From positions 1,984,001 to 2,048,000 of the forward strand of contig NZ_CP080269.1 in the NCBI RefSeq assembly GCF_019431355.1: a DNA stretch of 64,000 nucleotides, in the 5' to 3' direction. This DNA is from Paenibacillus sp. R14(2021) (GTDB lineage Bacteria > Bacillota > Bacilli > Paenibacillales > Paenibacillaceae). A program made the translations under genes and the position numbers. Position 1 is the stretch's first letter. Each line of letters opens with the position of its first letter. Under the pieces are notes generated by a model. It did not search any database, was not told where the DNA came from, and saw only the letters and a list, made by a program, of their open reading frames with translations. Shown piece by piece: positions 53,660-63,302 of the stretch.

Positions 53660-54811
53660 CTAAGCTGCCATTTCGTATTTCTCTTGATGCACCTTGACGC
53701 TGAACACAAGGCCGATACAGAGCATGTTAAGAAGAAGCGAGGTACCTCCGTAGCTGATGAAAGGCAGCGTAATTCCCGTAATGGGCATCAAGCCAATCAT
53801 CATGCCGATGTTTTGGAAGACTTGGAAGACGTACATGGAAACAATTCCGATGATGATGAACGATCCCCGCAAGTCATAACACTGGAAGGCAATAATAATC
53901 ATCCTGTAAATCAAGAGGAAATACAGCATCAGCACGACCGCAGCGCCCTGGAAGCCGAACTCCTCTCCGATCACGACAAAGATCGCATCCGAGTATGGGT
54001 ATGGAATGAACTTCCGGTTCTTGGATTCGCCCTTCATATAACCGTCACCGGTCAAGCCGCCGGAACCGATGGCGATCTTCGCCTTGCTGGCTTGATATAC
54101 TTCCTTCTCGGAAGCCGTTTCTGGGTTGATGAAGCCGTTAATTCGCTCGTACCAGTGCACCTTGCTGTGATCGTACAAATAATCATGAATTTGTTTATTG
54201 TAGGTATTGAACATGAATATGAATAGCAGCAGCCCGCCTACGATAATCGTCAGTCCCAGCAGCACATGCGTGTACCTCACGTTCCCAATCCACAGCATGC
54301 CGAGCACAATCACAAGATAGATAATGGCATTCCCGAGATCCGGCTGAATCATTACGAGGGCGAAAGGAACGAACGAGAACACCGCCACGACAAACAGATC
54401 GCTGCGCACCCGTAATGGATCGCCCTGCCTTCTGCCCATCAGGTAGGCCACCGTAATGATCAAGATAATCTTAACCATCTCCGCAGGCTGGAACTGCAGC
54501 AAGCCGCCGAACAGCTCGAACCAGCTTCGGGCACCGTTGATTTCCGGTGCCGTGAAATAAACGACGACGAGAAGCACGATTCCGATGCCGTAGAGAACAT
54601 ACCACGCTTTCAGGAACAGCCGGTAATCAATGAGGGCGGACACAATGGCCACGAAAAAGCCCATGCCATAGAAAATCAGCGTCTTCAGATCGTAATTGGC
54701 ATAATCCGGGTTACCGTAGGTCGCGCTATGAACGAGCAGCGTACTGACCGCCGTGAATGCCATAAGGATGATCATCATCCCGGCATCTATTTTTTTCAGT
54801 TTATTGAACAC
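53660..54811 (-). CDS. rodA: RodA-type peptidoglycan glycosyltransferase (SEDS family)
   Basis: Polytopic membrane protein of 383 residues with about ten membrane segments; SEDS proteins polymerise lipid II. Conserved blocks are FQPAEMVKIILIITVAYLMG and the C-terminal PITGITLPFISYGGTSLLLN. The min/mre neighbourhood favours the elongation role of RodA over FtsW/SpoVE, but the family member cannot be fixed by sequence alone. It lies eight bases after minD. Confidence 0.93.
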   Translation of the reverse strand: MFNKLKKIDAGMMIILMAFTAVSTLLVHSATYGNPDYANYDLKTLIFYGMGFFVAIVSALIDYRLFLKAWYVLYGIGIVLLVVVYFTAPEINGARSWFELFGGLLQFQPAEMVKIILIITVAYLMGRRQGDPLRVRSDLFVVAVFSFVPFALVMIQPDLGNAIIYLVIVLGMLWIGNVRYTHVLLGLTIIVGGLLLFIFMFNTYNKQIHDYLYDHSKVHWYERINGFINPETASEKEVYQASKAKIAIGSGGLTGDGYMKGESKNRKFIPYPYSDAIFVVIGEEFGFQGAAVVLMLYFLLIYRMIIIAFQCYDLRGSFIIIGIVSMYVFQVFQNIGMMIGLMPITGITLPFISYGGTSLLLNMLCIGLVFSVKVHQEKYEMAA

Positions 54812-54818
54812 TTCGTAA

Positions 54819-55610
54819 TCATCCTATTCCAAGGAACTTGCGGAACCGCTTGATTACACCCGATTTCTCTTCAAGCGGCATTAGCGGAACCATATCGCCG
54901 AGCATCCTGCGCGCAATGTTGCGATATGCGATCGCTGCACGCGACGATGGATCCATGACAGTCGGCTCGCCTGCATTCGCCGAGCGGATGACCTTCTCGT
55001 CATCCGGCACAATGCCCAGCAGGTCGATTGCAAGCACTTGACAAATTTCATCAATGTCGAGCATTTCTCCCGTTCGAACCATGTTAGCGCGAATCCGGTT
55101 GATGACGAGTCTGGCCGGTACTTGCGCCTGCTCCAGCAGACCGATAACGCGGTCAGCGTCACGGACCGCCGCATTCTCCGGCGTCGTAACGACGATGGCG
55201 CGGTCGGCACCTGCTATGGCGTTTCGGAAGCCCTGTTCGATCCCGGCAGGACAATCGATGATAACATAATCGAATTCCTTCTTGAGCTCCAGCACGATAT
55301 CCTTGACCTTCTCCGGCGTGATGTCGCTCTTGTCCTTCGTCTGTGCGGCGGGCAGCATATAGAGCTCTTCGAAACGCTTATCCTTGACGAGCGCCTGATT
55401 GAGCCGGCACCGTCCTTCCGCAACATCGATCAGATCATAGATGATGCGGTTTTCCAGCCCCATGACCACGTCTAAATTGCGCAAACCGATATCGGTATCA
55501 ACCATGCATATTTTTTTTCCCAGCAATGCCAGCGCCGTGCCGATATTGGCCGAGGACGTCGTCTTGCCGACGCCGCCTTTACCCGATGTAACAACGATCG
55601 CTTCTCCCAT
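54819..55610 (-). CDS. minD: Septum site-determining ATPase MinD
   Basis: Membrane-associated ATPase that positions the division site with MinC, 263 residues. The start is ATG 55610 (MGEAIVVTSGKGGVG) after GGGGAG. The deviant Walker A KGGVGKTTSS is at about 11-20, and the C-terminal amphipathic tail (GVIKRFRKFLGIG) anchors it to membrane. It follows minC by 17 bases and precedes rodA. Confidence 0.97.
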   Translation of the reverse strand: MGEAIVVTSGKGGVGKTTSSANIGTALALLGKKICMVDTDIGLRNLDVVMGLENRIIYDLIDVAEGRCRLNQALVKDKRFEELYMLPAAQTKDKSDITPEKVKDIVLELKKEFDYVIIDCPAGIEQGFRNAIAGADRAIVVTTPENAAVRDADRVIGLLEQAQVPARLVINRIRANMVRTGEMLDIDEICQVLAIDLLGIVPDDEKVIRSANAGEPTVMDPSSRAAIAYRNIARRMLGDMVPLMPLEEKSGVIKRFRKFLGIG

Positions 55611-55627
55611 GACCACACACTCCCCGC

Positions 55628-56287
55628 TCAAGCTCTAAACACAGCCGGCAGCTTACGTAGCCGCTGCAGCTGCGTGATCTTATCGATTTTCATGACGCCT
55701 TCGCTCAGGTACGCAAACTCCATCATCGCATCCCCTGTCATCCATTCATCAGGCGGACGGCTGATCACTTCCTGGATGCGAAGCTGGGTCGGTCTTAGGA
55801 GAGATGCGGCGATAACAGCATCTTCCTTTCCTTTATAACCGGCATGCGCCAATCCGCGAAGCGCGCCAAGCACATAGATATCACCAGTGCACAGCAGCGT
55901 CCCGCCGGGATTGAGATCACCCAATAACAATAGATTTCCGTCATGCTCAAGTGTCTGACCGGAGCGAATGATGCCTGAGAGCACTTTCATATTGTTGCCG
56001 TCTTCCGGCTTAGTTTCGTTACGTACTTCACTTTCAATGGACTGCACAAGCAAATTGCCCTGCTGACGGATGGCCGATTTGATCCGATCCTTCTCTTCTT
56101 CATTCAATTGGCGGGTGCCGAGCTTCACTTGAACGTGAACGATGGGACCAGACAGCAGCTGTTGATGCGATTTTTCCAATTTATATTGCAGCTCTTCCAG
56201 CAATGCGGAAAATTCGCAATTGTCGTCGAGAAGGAAAATAAGTCCTTCCTTGACGCCTTTTATCGTAATATGCTGCTTCTCGGTCAC
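55628..56287 (-). CDS. minC: Septum site-determining protein MinC
   Basis: FtsZ inhibitor activated by MinD, 219 residues. The start is taken as GTG 56287 (TEKQHITIKGVKEG), about ten bases after GGGGT; a longer frame to 56323 is possible. N-terminal FtsZ-binding domain with FLLDDNCEFSALLEELQYKL, C-terminal beta-helix with SGQTLEHDGNLLLLGDLNPGG, the MinC hallmark. It lies between mreD and minD. Confidence 0.95.
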   Translation of the reverse strand: MTEKQHITIKGVKEGLIFLLDDNCEFSALLEELQYKLEKSHQQLLSGPIVHVQVKLGTRQLNEEEKDRIKSAIRQQGNLLVQSIESEVRNETKPEDGNNMKVLSGIIRSGQTLEHDGNLLLLGDLNPGGTLLCTGDIYVLGALRGLAHAGYKGKEDAVIAASLLRPTQLRIQEVISRPPDEWMTGDAMMEFAYLSEGVMKIDKITQLQRLRKLPAVFRA

Positions 56288-56353
56288 GCTCGTCCCACCC
56301 CTCTCTATATACGATTCTTTCATACAGGCTTCGATTCCTGCATGAGTTCGGCG

Positions 56354-56878
56354 TTAATCTTCTTCCTCTTCGGTTTTGGGCTTCAAACTGCCTTCAAACC
56401 AACGTCTCACCGGGATATACATCGCCAGTGCGAATAAAAGCTGAAGAAACAGACTCGGAATCATATGCTGCGATAAGGCCCATTGAAAGCTCTGATTGGT
56501 GAGCCGGAATACGCGATAAATAATATAAACGACCGTGTCATTCACTAGAGTAGAGACGCTGATTACGAACAACGCCATCAACAAAGTACTGCGCTTGCGT
56601 TCCAGGAGGAGGCCCGTCAGATAGCCGACTAGTCCCATCGCGAACGAATGCACGCCGATAATACGGCCGTAAAAGGCGAGATCCTGCAGCAGGCCGAACG
56701 CCATCCCCAGCACAAGCGCCGTATGCCTTCCACGATACAAGGCGGCAAACAAGACAAACGCCAGCGTAAAATGAGGTACGATCCGGCCGACCATGGAATC
56801 CGGCAGCAGCCAGTAGAAGACCGTGCCTTCTGTAAGGAAGAACAGCAGCATGACCCCTATTATGCGCTGCAGGCTCAT
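56354..56878 (-). CDS. mreD: Rod shape-determining protein MreD
   Basis: Membrane component of the elongasome, 174 residues with five or six hydrophobic segments. The sequence is variable in this family; here GLLQDLAFYGRIIGVHSFAMGLVGYLTG carries the conserved D-x-FYG core. The ATG overlaps the mreC stop by four bases. The Glu-rich C-terminus (KTEEEED) is cytosolic. Confidence 0.92.
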   Translation of the reverse strand: MSLQRIIGVMLLFFLTEGTVFYWLLPDSMVGRIVPHFTLAFVLFAALYRGRHTALVLGMAFGLLQDLAFYGRIIGVHSFAMGLVGYLTGLLLERKRSTLLMALFVISVSTLVNDTVVYIIYRVFRLTNQSFQWALSQHMIPSLFLQLLFALAMYIPVRRWFEGSLKPKTEEEED

Positions 56879-57756
56879 GGCGTGACTTCTCCCGTTTCCG
56901 ATTCAGGCGTTTGTACGACAAATACTTCCGTTAGATGGTCGAAATCCGCAGCCGGCGTGATCGTTGCCGTGTACGTGAGACCGAAGTCCCCCACCTGACT
57001 GGAATCGACGGTGCCGATGACCATGCCTCTCGGAAACACGTTGCCTAGACCGGAGGTGATGATCGTGTCACCTTTCTTGAGCGGATCGGTCTCGGAAATC
57101 TTGGACATGGACAGCTTGCCTGTTTCCGTGTCGTAGTTGTCAACGATACCGAAGGACTCCTTCTCCTTGCCAAGCACGGTCGCAGCAATTTGCTTCGTAT
57201 CCGTCGAATTCACATTCAGCTTCGTAATCGGCATAACCGAGGAGAAGAAAGGATCTACTCGGCTCGTCAGGCCGACGAGGCCTTTGTTCGTCACGACGAC
57301 CATGTTCGGCTTGATGCCGTCTCTGGAACCGAGATTGATACGAATCGTTTCGTCGTAGGGATCGTTGTTAACCGCCACGACCTGCGCAATCAAGTACTTG
57401 TAATTGTTCAGCTGCTTCTGACGCTCGGTAAAATGCAAGTCGTCCTGAAGCTGCTTCAGCTCAGATTCCATGAAATTATATTTAATGCTGTCTCTTGCGT
57501 AAGCAGCCGCCGCGATCCGCAGCTGTTCATTTTCCTTGTAAACCTCGCGCATGTGGGAGAAATCCTTGAACATGTCCGAAATATAGCCGGCCGGCCTGTA
57601 CAGCCACTGCTGGAAGAAGCCCGTGGTGTCAAGCGCGAAGTACTCCGGCCACGTCAGCTTCTTCCGGTCGCCGATCGAGAAGCCCATTACGGCAACGAAT
57701 AGTATAAATACGATCATGAGCACAAACATCCGTCTGTTGCGCATCCAGTTAAACAC
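56875..57756 (-). CDS. mreC: Rod shape-determining protein MreC
   Basis: Bitopic elongasome protein, 293 residues. The membrane segment MFVLMIVFILFVAVMGFSIG is near the N-terminus (residues 10-29), followed by a coiled coil (about 70-110) and the beta-barrel domain with NLGSRDGIKPNMVVVTNKGLVG and TSGLGNVFPRGMVIG. The start at 57756 has only a moderate site. It lies between mreB and mreD. Confidence 0.96.
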   Translation of the reverse strand: MFNWMRNRRMFVLMIVFILFVAVMGFSIGDRKKLTWPEYFALDTTGFFQQWLYRPAGYISDMFKDFSHMREVYKENEQLRIAAAAYARDSIKYNFMESELKQLQDDLHFTERQKQLNNYKYLIAQVVAVNNDPYDETIRINLGSRDGIKPNMVVVTNKGLVGLTSRVDPFFSSVMPITKLNVNSTDTKQIAATVLGKEKESFGIVDNYDTETGKLSMSKISETDPLKKGDTIITSGLGNVFPRGMVIGTVDSSQVGDFGLTYTATITPAADFDHLTEVFVVQTPESETGEVTP

Positions 57757-57812
57757 TACATTTCACCCGCCATTTCCGCTCATCCGAATTCCCCAATCCT
57801 TTACTTGCCGGA

Positions 57813-58883
<1,071 letters not shown>

Positions 58884-58891
58884 TTATTATA

Positions 58892-59584
58892 TTACATGTG
58901 ACCTTGCTCCTTCAAACTTATAAAGCGATTGTCACCTATTACCAAATGATCAAGCACATCGATGCCGACCAGCTCGCCCGCCTCCATTAAACGACGTGTA
59001 AGCGCAATATCTTCCGGACTCGGCGTCGGATCGCCGCTTGGGTGGTTATGCATGCAGATCAGTGAAGAGCTGCTGCATTTGATGGCTGCCCGAAACACCT
59101 CGCGCGGATGAACGAGCGTTGCGTTCAAAGTACCGATCGATAATGTCTCTGTACCAATAACCTGATTCTTCGTATTCAAAAACAAACAGACGAAGTGTTC
59201 CTGCTTCAAATAGCGCAGCTCTTCCATCATCAAATCCGCTGCATCCGCAGGCTTGCGTATTGTCGGAAGCTCTCCCTGCTGGCTGCGGGCCAAGCGGCGG
59301 CCAAGCTCGATTCCGGCGCGAAGCTGCGCCGCTTTCGCTGTGCCGATGCCACGGATTCGGGTCATTTCGTCAATGCTCATATCAACAAGCCCTCGAAGGC
59401 TGCCGCATTGATGAAGAATACGCGATGCCAGGAGAACAGCAGACTCCCGTCTCGTTCCCGTGCGCAGCAAGATCGCTAGCAATTCTGCGTGACTGAGTGC
59501 CTCAGCCCCAACGGTCATCAGGCGTTCTCTAGGTCGGTCTTCGTTAGGGATATTCTTCAGCACATAGGGCTTTTCTGCCTCCAT
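58892..59584 (-). CDS. radC: RadC family JAMM-domain protein
   Basis: Protein of 230 residues with an N-terminal helix-hairpin-helix (MTRIRGIGTAKAAQLRAG) and a C-terminal MPN/JAMM domain. The zinc motif CMHNHPSGDPTPSPED shows H-x-H and the later Asp. The start is ATG 59584 (MEAEKPYVLKN) after GGGAAGG. The long open frame above it (to 59743) has no ribosome binding site. Its cellular role is unclear despite the name; it is not needed for repair in Bacillus. Order maf-radC-mreB as in B. subtilis. Confidence 0.95.
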   Translation of the reverse strand: MEAEKPYVLKNIPNEDRPRERLMTVGAEALSHAELLAILLRTGTRRESAVLLASRILHQCGSLRGLVDMSIDEMTRIRGIGTAKAAQLRAGIELGRRLARSQQGELPTIRKPADAADLMMEELRYLKQEHFVCLFLNTKNQVIGTETLSIGTLNATLVHPREVFRAAIKCSSSSLICMHNHPSGDPTPSPEDIALTRRLMEAGELVGIDVLDHLVIGDNRFISLKEQGHM

Positions 59585-59645
59585 GTCCTTCCCTGCTTTC
59601 CGGATGTCAAATAAGAATGAGCGATAATGGTACATACAAATCGGA

Positions 59646-60275
59646 TCAAATAACCTCGATGCCGAATTCGGCAAGCATGTCCGAAAAGAGCGTAAGCGAT
59701 AGACCGACAACGTTGAAGTAGCAGCCGTCAATCCGATCGACAAGCACCGCCCCGCGGCCTTGAATCCCGTAGCTGCCGGCTTTGTCCATCGGTTCGCCTG
59801 AATCTACATAACGTTCGATCATTGCAGCGGTCAGCGGCTTCATGACAACCTTAGTCATGCGATGCGAAGCAAGCTCACGGCCGGCGGAAGGGTCCACGCA
59901 AGCGATGCCCGTATACACTTCATGCGCTTTGCCCTGCAGCAGCGTAAGCATGCGAATGGCATCTCTTCGATCCTTCGGCTTGCCGAGTACCTCGCCATCC
60001 AGCACGACGATTGTGTCAGCGCCGATAATTAGAGAGACGGACGCTTCTTCGCCCAGCAGCATCGCGGCTGTCGCTTTGGCCTTGCGCAGACCGAGCTGTT
60101 CGACGATTTGCACCGGCGTATAATGGGATGGCGTACCTTCGTCCGTATCGCTGGACAAAATGAGAACCGGCAAGGAAAGGCCGAGTGACGCGACCAATTC
60201 CCGCCGGCGGGGAGAAGACGAAGCCAGCACGAGCTGGCGGATATGTGCTGAGTTATTTGGGAGGAAAGTACCCAT
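59646..60275 (-). CDS. maf: Maf-family nucleoside triphosphate pyrophosphatase
   Basis: House-cleaning dTTP/UTP pyrophosphatase, 209 residues. The start is ATG 60275 (MGTFLPNNSA); AAGGAG lies 12 bases upstream. Motifs LASSSPRRRELVASLGL and SLIIGADTIVVLDGEVLGKPKD, then GSYGIQGRGAVLVDRIDGCYFNVVGL, are all standard. It lies between the DUF4321 gene and radC. Confidence 0.96.
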   Translation of the reverse strand: MGTFLPNNSAHIRQLVLASSSPRRRELVASLGLSLPVLILSSDTDEGTPSHYTPVQIVEQLGLRKAKATAAMLLGEEASVSLIIGADTIVVLDGEVLGKPKDRRDAIRMLTLLQGKAHEVYTGIACVDPSAGRELASHRMTKVVMKPLTAAMIERYVDSGEPMDKAGSYGIQGRGAVLVDRIDGCYFNVVGLSLTLFSDMLAEFGIEVI

Positions 60276-60312
60276 CGTTGTACAAAGCTCCTTCACGCAA
60301 GGTTAGAGCTCC

Positions 60313-60555
60313 CTAAAGTTTGCGGTACAGCCAAATCGCTATAATGAAACCTGCAATACTAAGGAGACTGATATGTATCCGCAGCGTGAATGCGTAACTG
60401 AGGACAAGTAAATCTGCAGCGGGCGACCAAGTAATTGTTGAGGTATGCGTCAAAAATGACAGCCCTGGGACAGGAGCCAGCCAATGAGATATAAGCGCGC
60501 CGGCCAGCAGGCCGATCAGAATGAACAGCAGCAAAATCCAGAAGTTTTTCTTCAT
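60313..60555 (-). CDS. DUF4321 small membrane protein
   Basis: Protein of 80 residues with two membrane segments: the N-terminal NFWILLLFILIGLLAGALIS and a C-terminal one ending IAGFIIAIWLYRKL. The start is ATG 60555 (MKKNFWIL) after GAGGGA. The pattern matches DUF4321 proteins, which lie beside maf in many sporulating Firmicutes. No function is known. Confidence 0.85.
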   Translation of the reverse strand: MKKNFWILLLFILIGLLAGALISHWLAPVPGLSFLTHTSTITWSPAADLLVLSYAFTLRIHISLLSIAGFIIAIWLYRKL

Positions 60556-60617
60556 CTTCCAACGTCCCTCGCCATTTTTTGACACGCACACTTTATTATA
60601 CGCGCCTAAGGAACGCT

Positions 60618-62018
60618 TTACAATGATTCCATGGATGCAAACCAGCCTTTCTGCACGAAGACTGCTTCCATCAATGATGTCTGCATGGACCACAGATAGG
60701 CATCCGACGGCTTCTTCGCATATTCGGAAGCAGCCGACACGGCTGAATTGACCGCTTGCATAAGCTTCAAGAGCGCCGCTTTGTTCACTTTATCCGTCAT
60801 TCCTGTTTCCACACGTGCTCCGGATTCTGTCCACTGCTGATGTAATTCTTTCCAATTTACATCCGAACCTGAGGCGCCGTCCATGCTCTCTTCGGTTAAC
60901 TGGCTTAGTTTCGCCACGAGGGCCGCCGTATCGCCAAAGAATGTCTGCACCTCCGAGGCGCTGCCCTTATAGGCAATAGCAGTAACCGCCGGTACGTCGA
61001 TTTGTTTCACATATACGTCCATGCCGCTGAGTGCTTGGCCGAGCCGCTGTGCCCCGTCTTTGTCCGCGGACATGCCCACATAGATCCGGTAATCAGTCGG
61101 TGAAGTCAGCGACGCGGCTGCAAGCCCTTTGGCACGAAGCTCTGATGCAGCAGCGTCTAACCCCTCCTTGCTGCTGAATACGCCGTATTGCAGCATATAG
61201 AATGAGGCTGCAGGCACGTTGACGTTCACCACGGCGGAAGCCGACTGTCCACTGCCGACGTTAGCAGCCTTTCCTTCATTTCCTTTGGTTCCGGCAGCAG
61301 CTCCCGAATCTTTATCGGCGTTAGCAGCGTTATCCTTACCGTTCGATGCCGTCTTGTCACCGCTCGAGGGACTGCCGCTTACAGCCGTGTTCGATGGCGA
61401 GACGTCAGAGGAATCCGTCGGCGATCCCGTAAACAATGCCAGCACGAAATAACCGAATAACGCACCCGTTGCGATCGCTCCAGCAACCGATGCGAACACC
61501 TTGAACCATGAAGGTCCGCGTGCCGGCCGCTGACCCGAACCTGATAGATAAGATCCGAAGGCAGTCCTTTTTATGTTCTGCTGGTCGTTTCGGTAAAGCT
61601 CTTCTTCGACTTCTAGAATCGGATACATGTCAATAACGCGAGGTGTTCCTGCACGTCTAGGCGCTGCAGGCACTATATCATCTTCAAACGCTTCTTCATC
61701 TCCGAGAAGAATCGCGGTTTCTGCCTCCAACTTATCACGCACCTCTTCGTGCACGATCGGCACAGCCTGCGGTTTAACCGCTTTTTTTTCCTCTTGCTTA
61801 AGCAGTTGACCGTCCGCTTCTCGAATAAGCTGCTCCAAGGCGCGAGCATCATTTTGAAAAGGGCTGTTCCACGTCCCGATTTCGGATGTGAACTTCAGTT
61901 CCTCCTGAAAATATGAACCGATATTCGTCTCGGCTGCTCGCTGATTGCCTTCCTGCTCTTCCACGCGAGCCCCGCTCTGTTTATCGAAACGGTATGTGAT
62001 ACGTCCTTTAGCCGCCAT
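60618..62018 (-). CDS. spoIIB: SpoIIB-like SPOR-domain protein
   Basis: Bitopic membrane protein of 466 residues that probably binds septal peptidoglycan during engulfment. The start is ATG 62018 (MAAKGRITYRFDKQ), eight bases after AAGGAG. The N-terminal cytoplasmic part (about 1-175) is acidic, one membrane segment (SVAGAIATGALFGYFVLALF) is near 180-200, then a low-complexity S/A/D linker and the SPOR domain (SFYMLQYGVFSSKEGLDAAA, YRIYVGMSADKDGAQRLGQAL). It sits next to maf as spoIIB does in B. subtilis; the identification rests on that and the domain layout. Confidence 0.8.
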   Translation of the reverse strand: MAAKGRITYRFDKQSGARVEEQEGNQRAAETNIGSYFQEELKFTSEIGTWNSPFQNDARALEQLIREADGQLLKQEEKKAVKPQAVPIVHEEVRDKLEAETAILLGDEEAFEDDIVPAAPRRAGTPRVIDMYPILEVEEELYRNDQQNIKRTAFGSYLSGSGQRPARGPSWFKVFASVAGAIATGALFGYFVLALFTGSPTDSSDVSPSNTAVSGSPSSGDKTASNGKDNAANADKDSGAAAGTKGNEGKAANVGSGQSASAVVNVNVPAASFYMLQYGVFSSKEGLDAAASELRAKGLAAASLTSPTDYRIYVGMSADKDGAQRLGQALSGMDVYVKQIDVPAVTAIAYKGSASEVQTFFGDTAALVAKLSQLTEESMDGASGSDVNWKELHQQWTESGARVETGMTDKVNKAALLKLMQAVNSAVSAASEYAKKPSDAYLWSMQTSLMEAVFVQKGWFASMESL

Positions 62019-62110
62019 TGCGATCACTCCTTGTCCGCGTACTCTAGTAAAAGTCTATGAGATAGTTGAGAGAATTATGACCTAGCGGAGTCTTGTTTAC
62101 GCAGTCACCT

Positions 62111-62148
62111 AATATTCCTTGACAGGAATATTCCCAAAGAGGTATATT
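62111..62148 (+). promoter_or_regulatory. ArsR operator/promoter, possibly leaderless
   Basis: Perfect inverted repeat AATATTCC-TTGACA-GGAATATT at 62111-62132. The spacer is itself a perfect -35 TTGACA (62119-62124). An 18-base spacer leads to -10 TATATT (62143-62148). The regulator ATG (62155) lies seven bases after the -10, so transcription would start on or next to it. Autorepression by the ArsR protein at this palindrome is likely. Confidence 0.7.
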
Positions 62149-62154
62149 CAATGC

Positions 62155-62490
62155 ATGAATCCAACGACTTTAAGCGCGCTTGCCGAACCCAACCGGCTGC
62201 ATATCGTAGAGCTTCTTCGGGATGGTCCCCTGCCTGTCGGCGATATCGCCGAACGGCTTCGTTTGCAGCAGCCGCAGGTCTCCAAGCATCTGCGCGTGCT
62301 CCATGACGCCGGACTCGTTGAGGTACAGCCCTCTGCCAACCGGCGCTTTTACAAGCTGGAGACGCGTCCGCTTCAAGAGTTGGACGCTTGGCTGGCTTCC
62401 TTTCGCCGCTCCTGGGAGGTTCGCCTCGATCAGCTGGAAGATTACTTGTACGCCCTGCAAGAGAAGAACGACAAGCCGGAAGGCGATTAG
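62155..62490 (+). CDS. ArsR-family winged-helix transcriptional regulator
   Basis: DNA-binding regulator of 111 residues. Start MNPTTLSALAEPNRLHIVELL; helix-turn-helix PVGDIAERLRLQQPQVSKHLRVLHDAGLV at about residues 25-55. No metal-binding Cys cluster is visible, so it belongs to the non-metal ArsR group often paired with AHSA1 proteins. It is the first gene of a two-gene unit (AHSA1 gene 45 bases downstream) with its own palindromic operator. Start alternative: ATG 62151 is out of frame. Confidence 0.9.
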   Translation: MNPTTLSALAEPNRLHIVELLRDGPLPVGDIAERLRLQQPQVSKHLRVLHDAGLVEVQPSANRRFYKLETRPLQELDAWLASFRRSWEVRLDQLEDYLYALQEKNDKPEGD

Positions 62491-62535
62491 GAGGCGCCGT
62501 ATCGGCATCTCACCAACCTAAGGAGGAATTTAACA

Positions 62536-63048
62536 ATGACACAGCAACAACCTGGAAATGTGGAAGAACTTGTCCTTACTCGTACGCTTAACGCCCCACG
62601 CGAGCTCGTATTCAAGGTATTTACCGAAGCGGAGCATCTGCTGAAATGGTGGGGACCGAAAGGATTAACGATGGAGGCAGCCAAAGTCGAGCTTCGCCCC
62701 GGCGGACTATTCCATTACAGCATGAAGACGCCAGATGGCCATGAAATGTGGGGTAAATTCGTTTATCATGAAATCGCAGCGCCGGAGCGTCTCGTGTTCA
62801 TCAGTTCTTTCTCGGATGCACAAGGAAACACGCTGCGCCACCCGGCTAGTCCTTTATGGCCGCTCGAGGTCATGAATACGCTCCTATTCGAAGAAATGGA
62901 CGGCAAGACGAAGCTGACCATGCGCGGCATTCCCGTTAACGCCTCTGTTGAAGAACTTCACACGTTCGACAGCAATCGTTCTAATGTACAGCAGGGCTTC
63001 GCAGGCACCTTTGCGCAGCTCGATGAGTATCTGGCAACGCTTGTGTAA
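62536..63048 (+). CDS. AHSA1/SRPBCC-domain protein
   Basis: START/Bet v1-like (activator of Hsp90 ATPase 1) protein of 170 residues with a hydrophobic ligand cavity; no enzyme activity is implied. Start ATG 62536 has AAGGAGG nine bases upstream. Signature blocks: TRTLNAPRELVFKVFTEAEHL, KWWGPKGLTMEAAKVELRPGG and ISSFSDAQGN. ArsR-AHSA1 pairs are common in soil Bacillales; the ligand is unknown. A hairpin terminator follows at 63075. Confidence 0.92.
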   Translation: MTQQQPGNVEELVLTRTLNAPRELVFKVFTEAEHLLKWWGPKGLTMEAAKVELRPGGLFHYSMKTPDGHEMWGKFVYHEIAAPERLVFISSFSDAQGNTLRHPASPLWPLEVMNTLLFEEMDGKTKLTMRGIPVNASVEELHTFDSNRSNVQQGFAGTFAQLDEYLATLV

Positions 63049-63074
63049 AAAAAATTCGGGCAATACTAGATCAC

Positions 63075-63106
63075 AAACAAGCCGGCTCCTACGAGTCGGC
63101 TTGTTT
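63075..63106 (+). terminator. terminator of the ArsR-AHSA1 unit
   Basis: AAACAAGCCG and CGGCTTGTTT form a ten-base stem with a GCTCCTACGAGT loop, located 26 bases after the AHSA1 stop. The T-run is partly within the stem. Confidence 0.85.
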
Positions 63107-63198
63107 GGTGTTATCATGACGAACGAAACACGCGAATCATTCAAAGATGGTGGGGATTCTCGGACCTCCCGGCTTTCTCTGATTCCTGTCGTTACAGC

Positions 63199-63241
63199 CA
63201 AAAGGCCGCTGTCCCGAGCAACTAACGGGAAGCGGCCTTTT
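63199..63241. terminator. hairpin downstream of murC
   Basis: AAAAGGCCGCT with inner CCCG, and CGGG with AGCGGCCTTTT, form a long stem. T residues flank both sides, so it could terminate murC (minus) or read-through from the plus strand. The stretch between (63107-63198) shows no gene. Confidence 0.75.
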
Positions 63242-63302
63242 CTAGTCGTTTTGGAATTGGAAGACCTGTTGAATGCATAAGCACAAACCGAGTAACCGCT
63301 AA

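Noticed and set aside
62948..63280. 110-codon ORF overlapping the AHSA1 3' end and terminator
   Set aside because: Runs through the AHSA1 terminator hairpin and murC-side hairpin in a different frame; no ribosome binding site.
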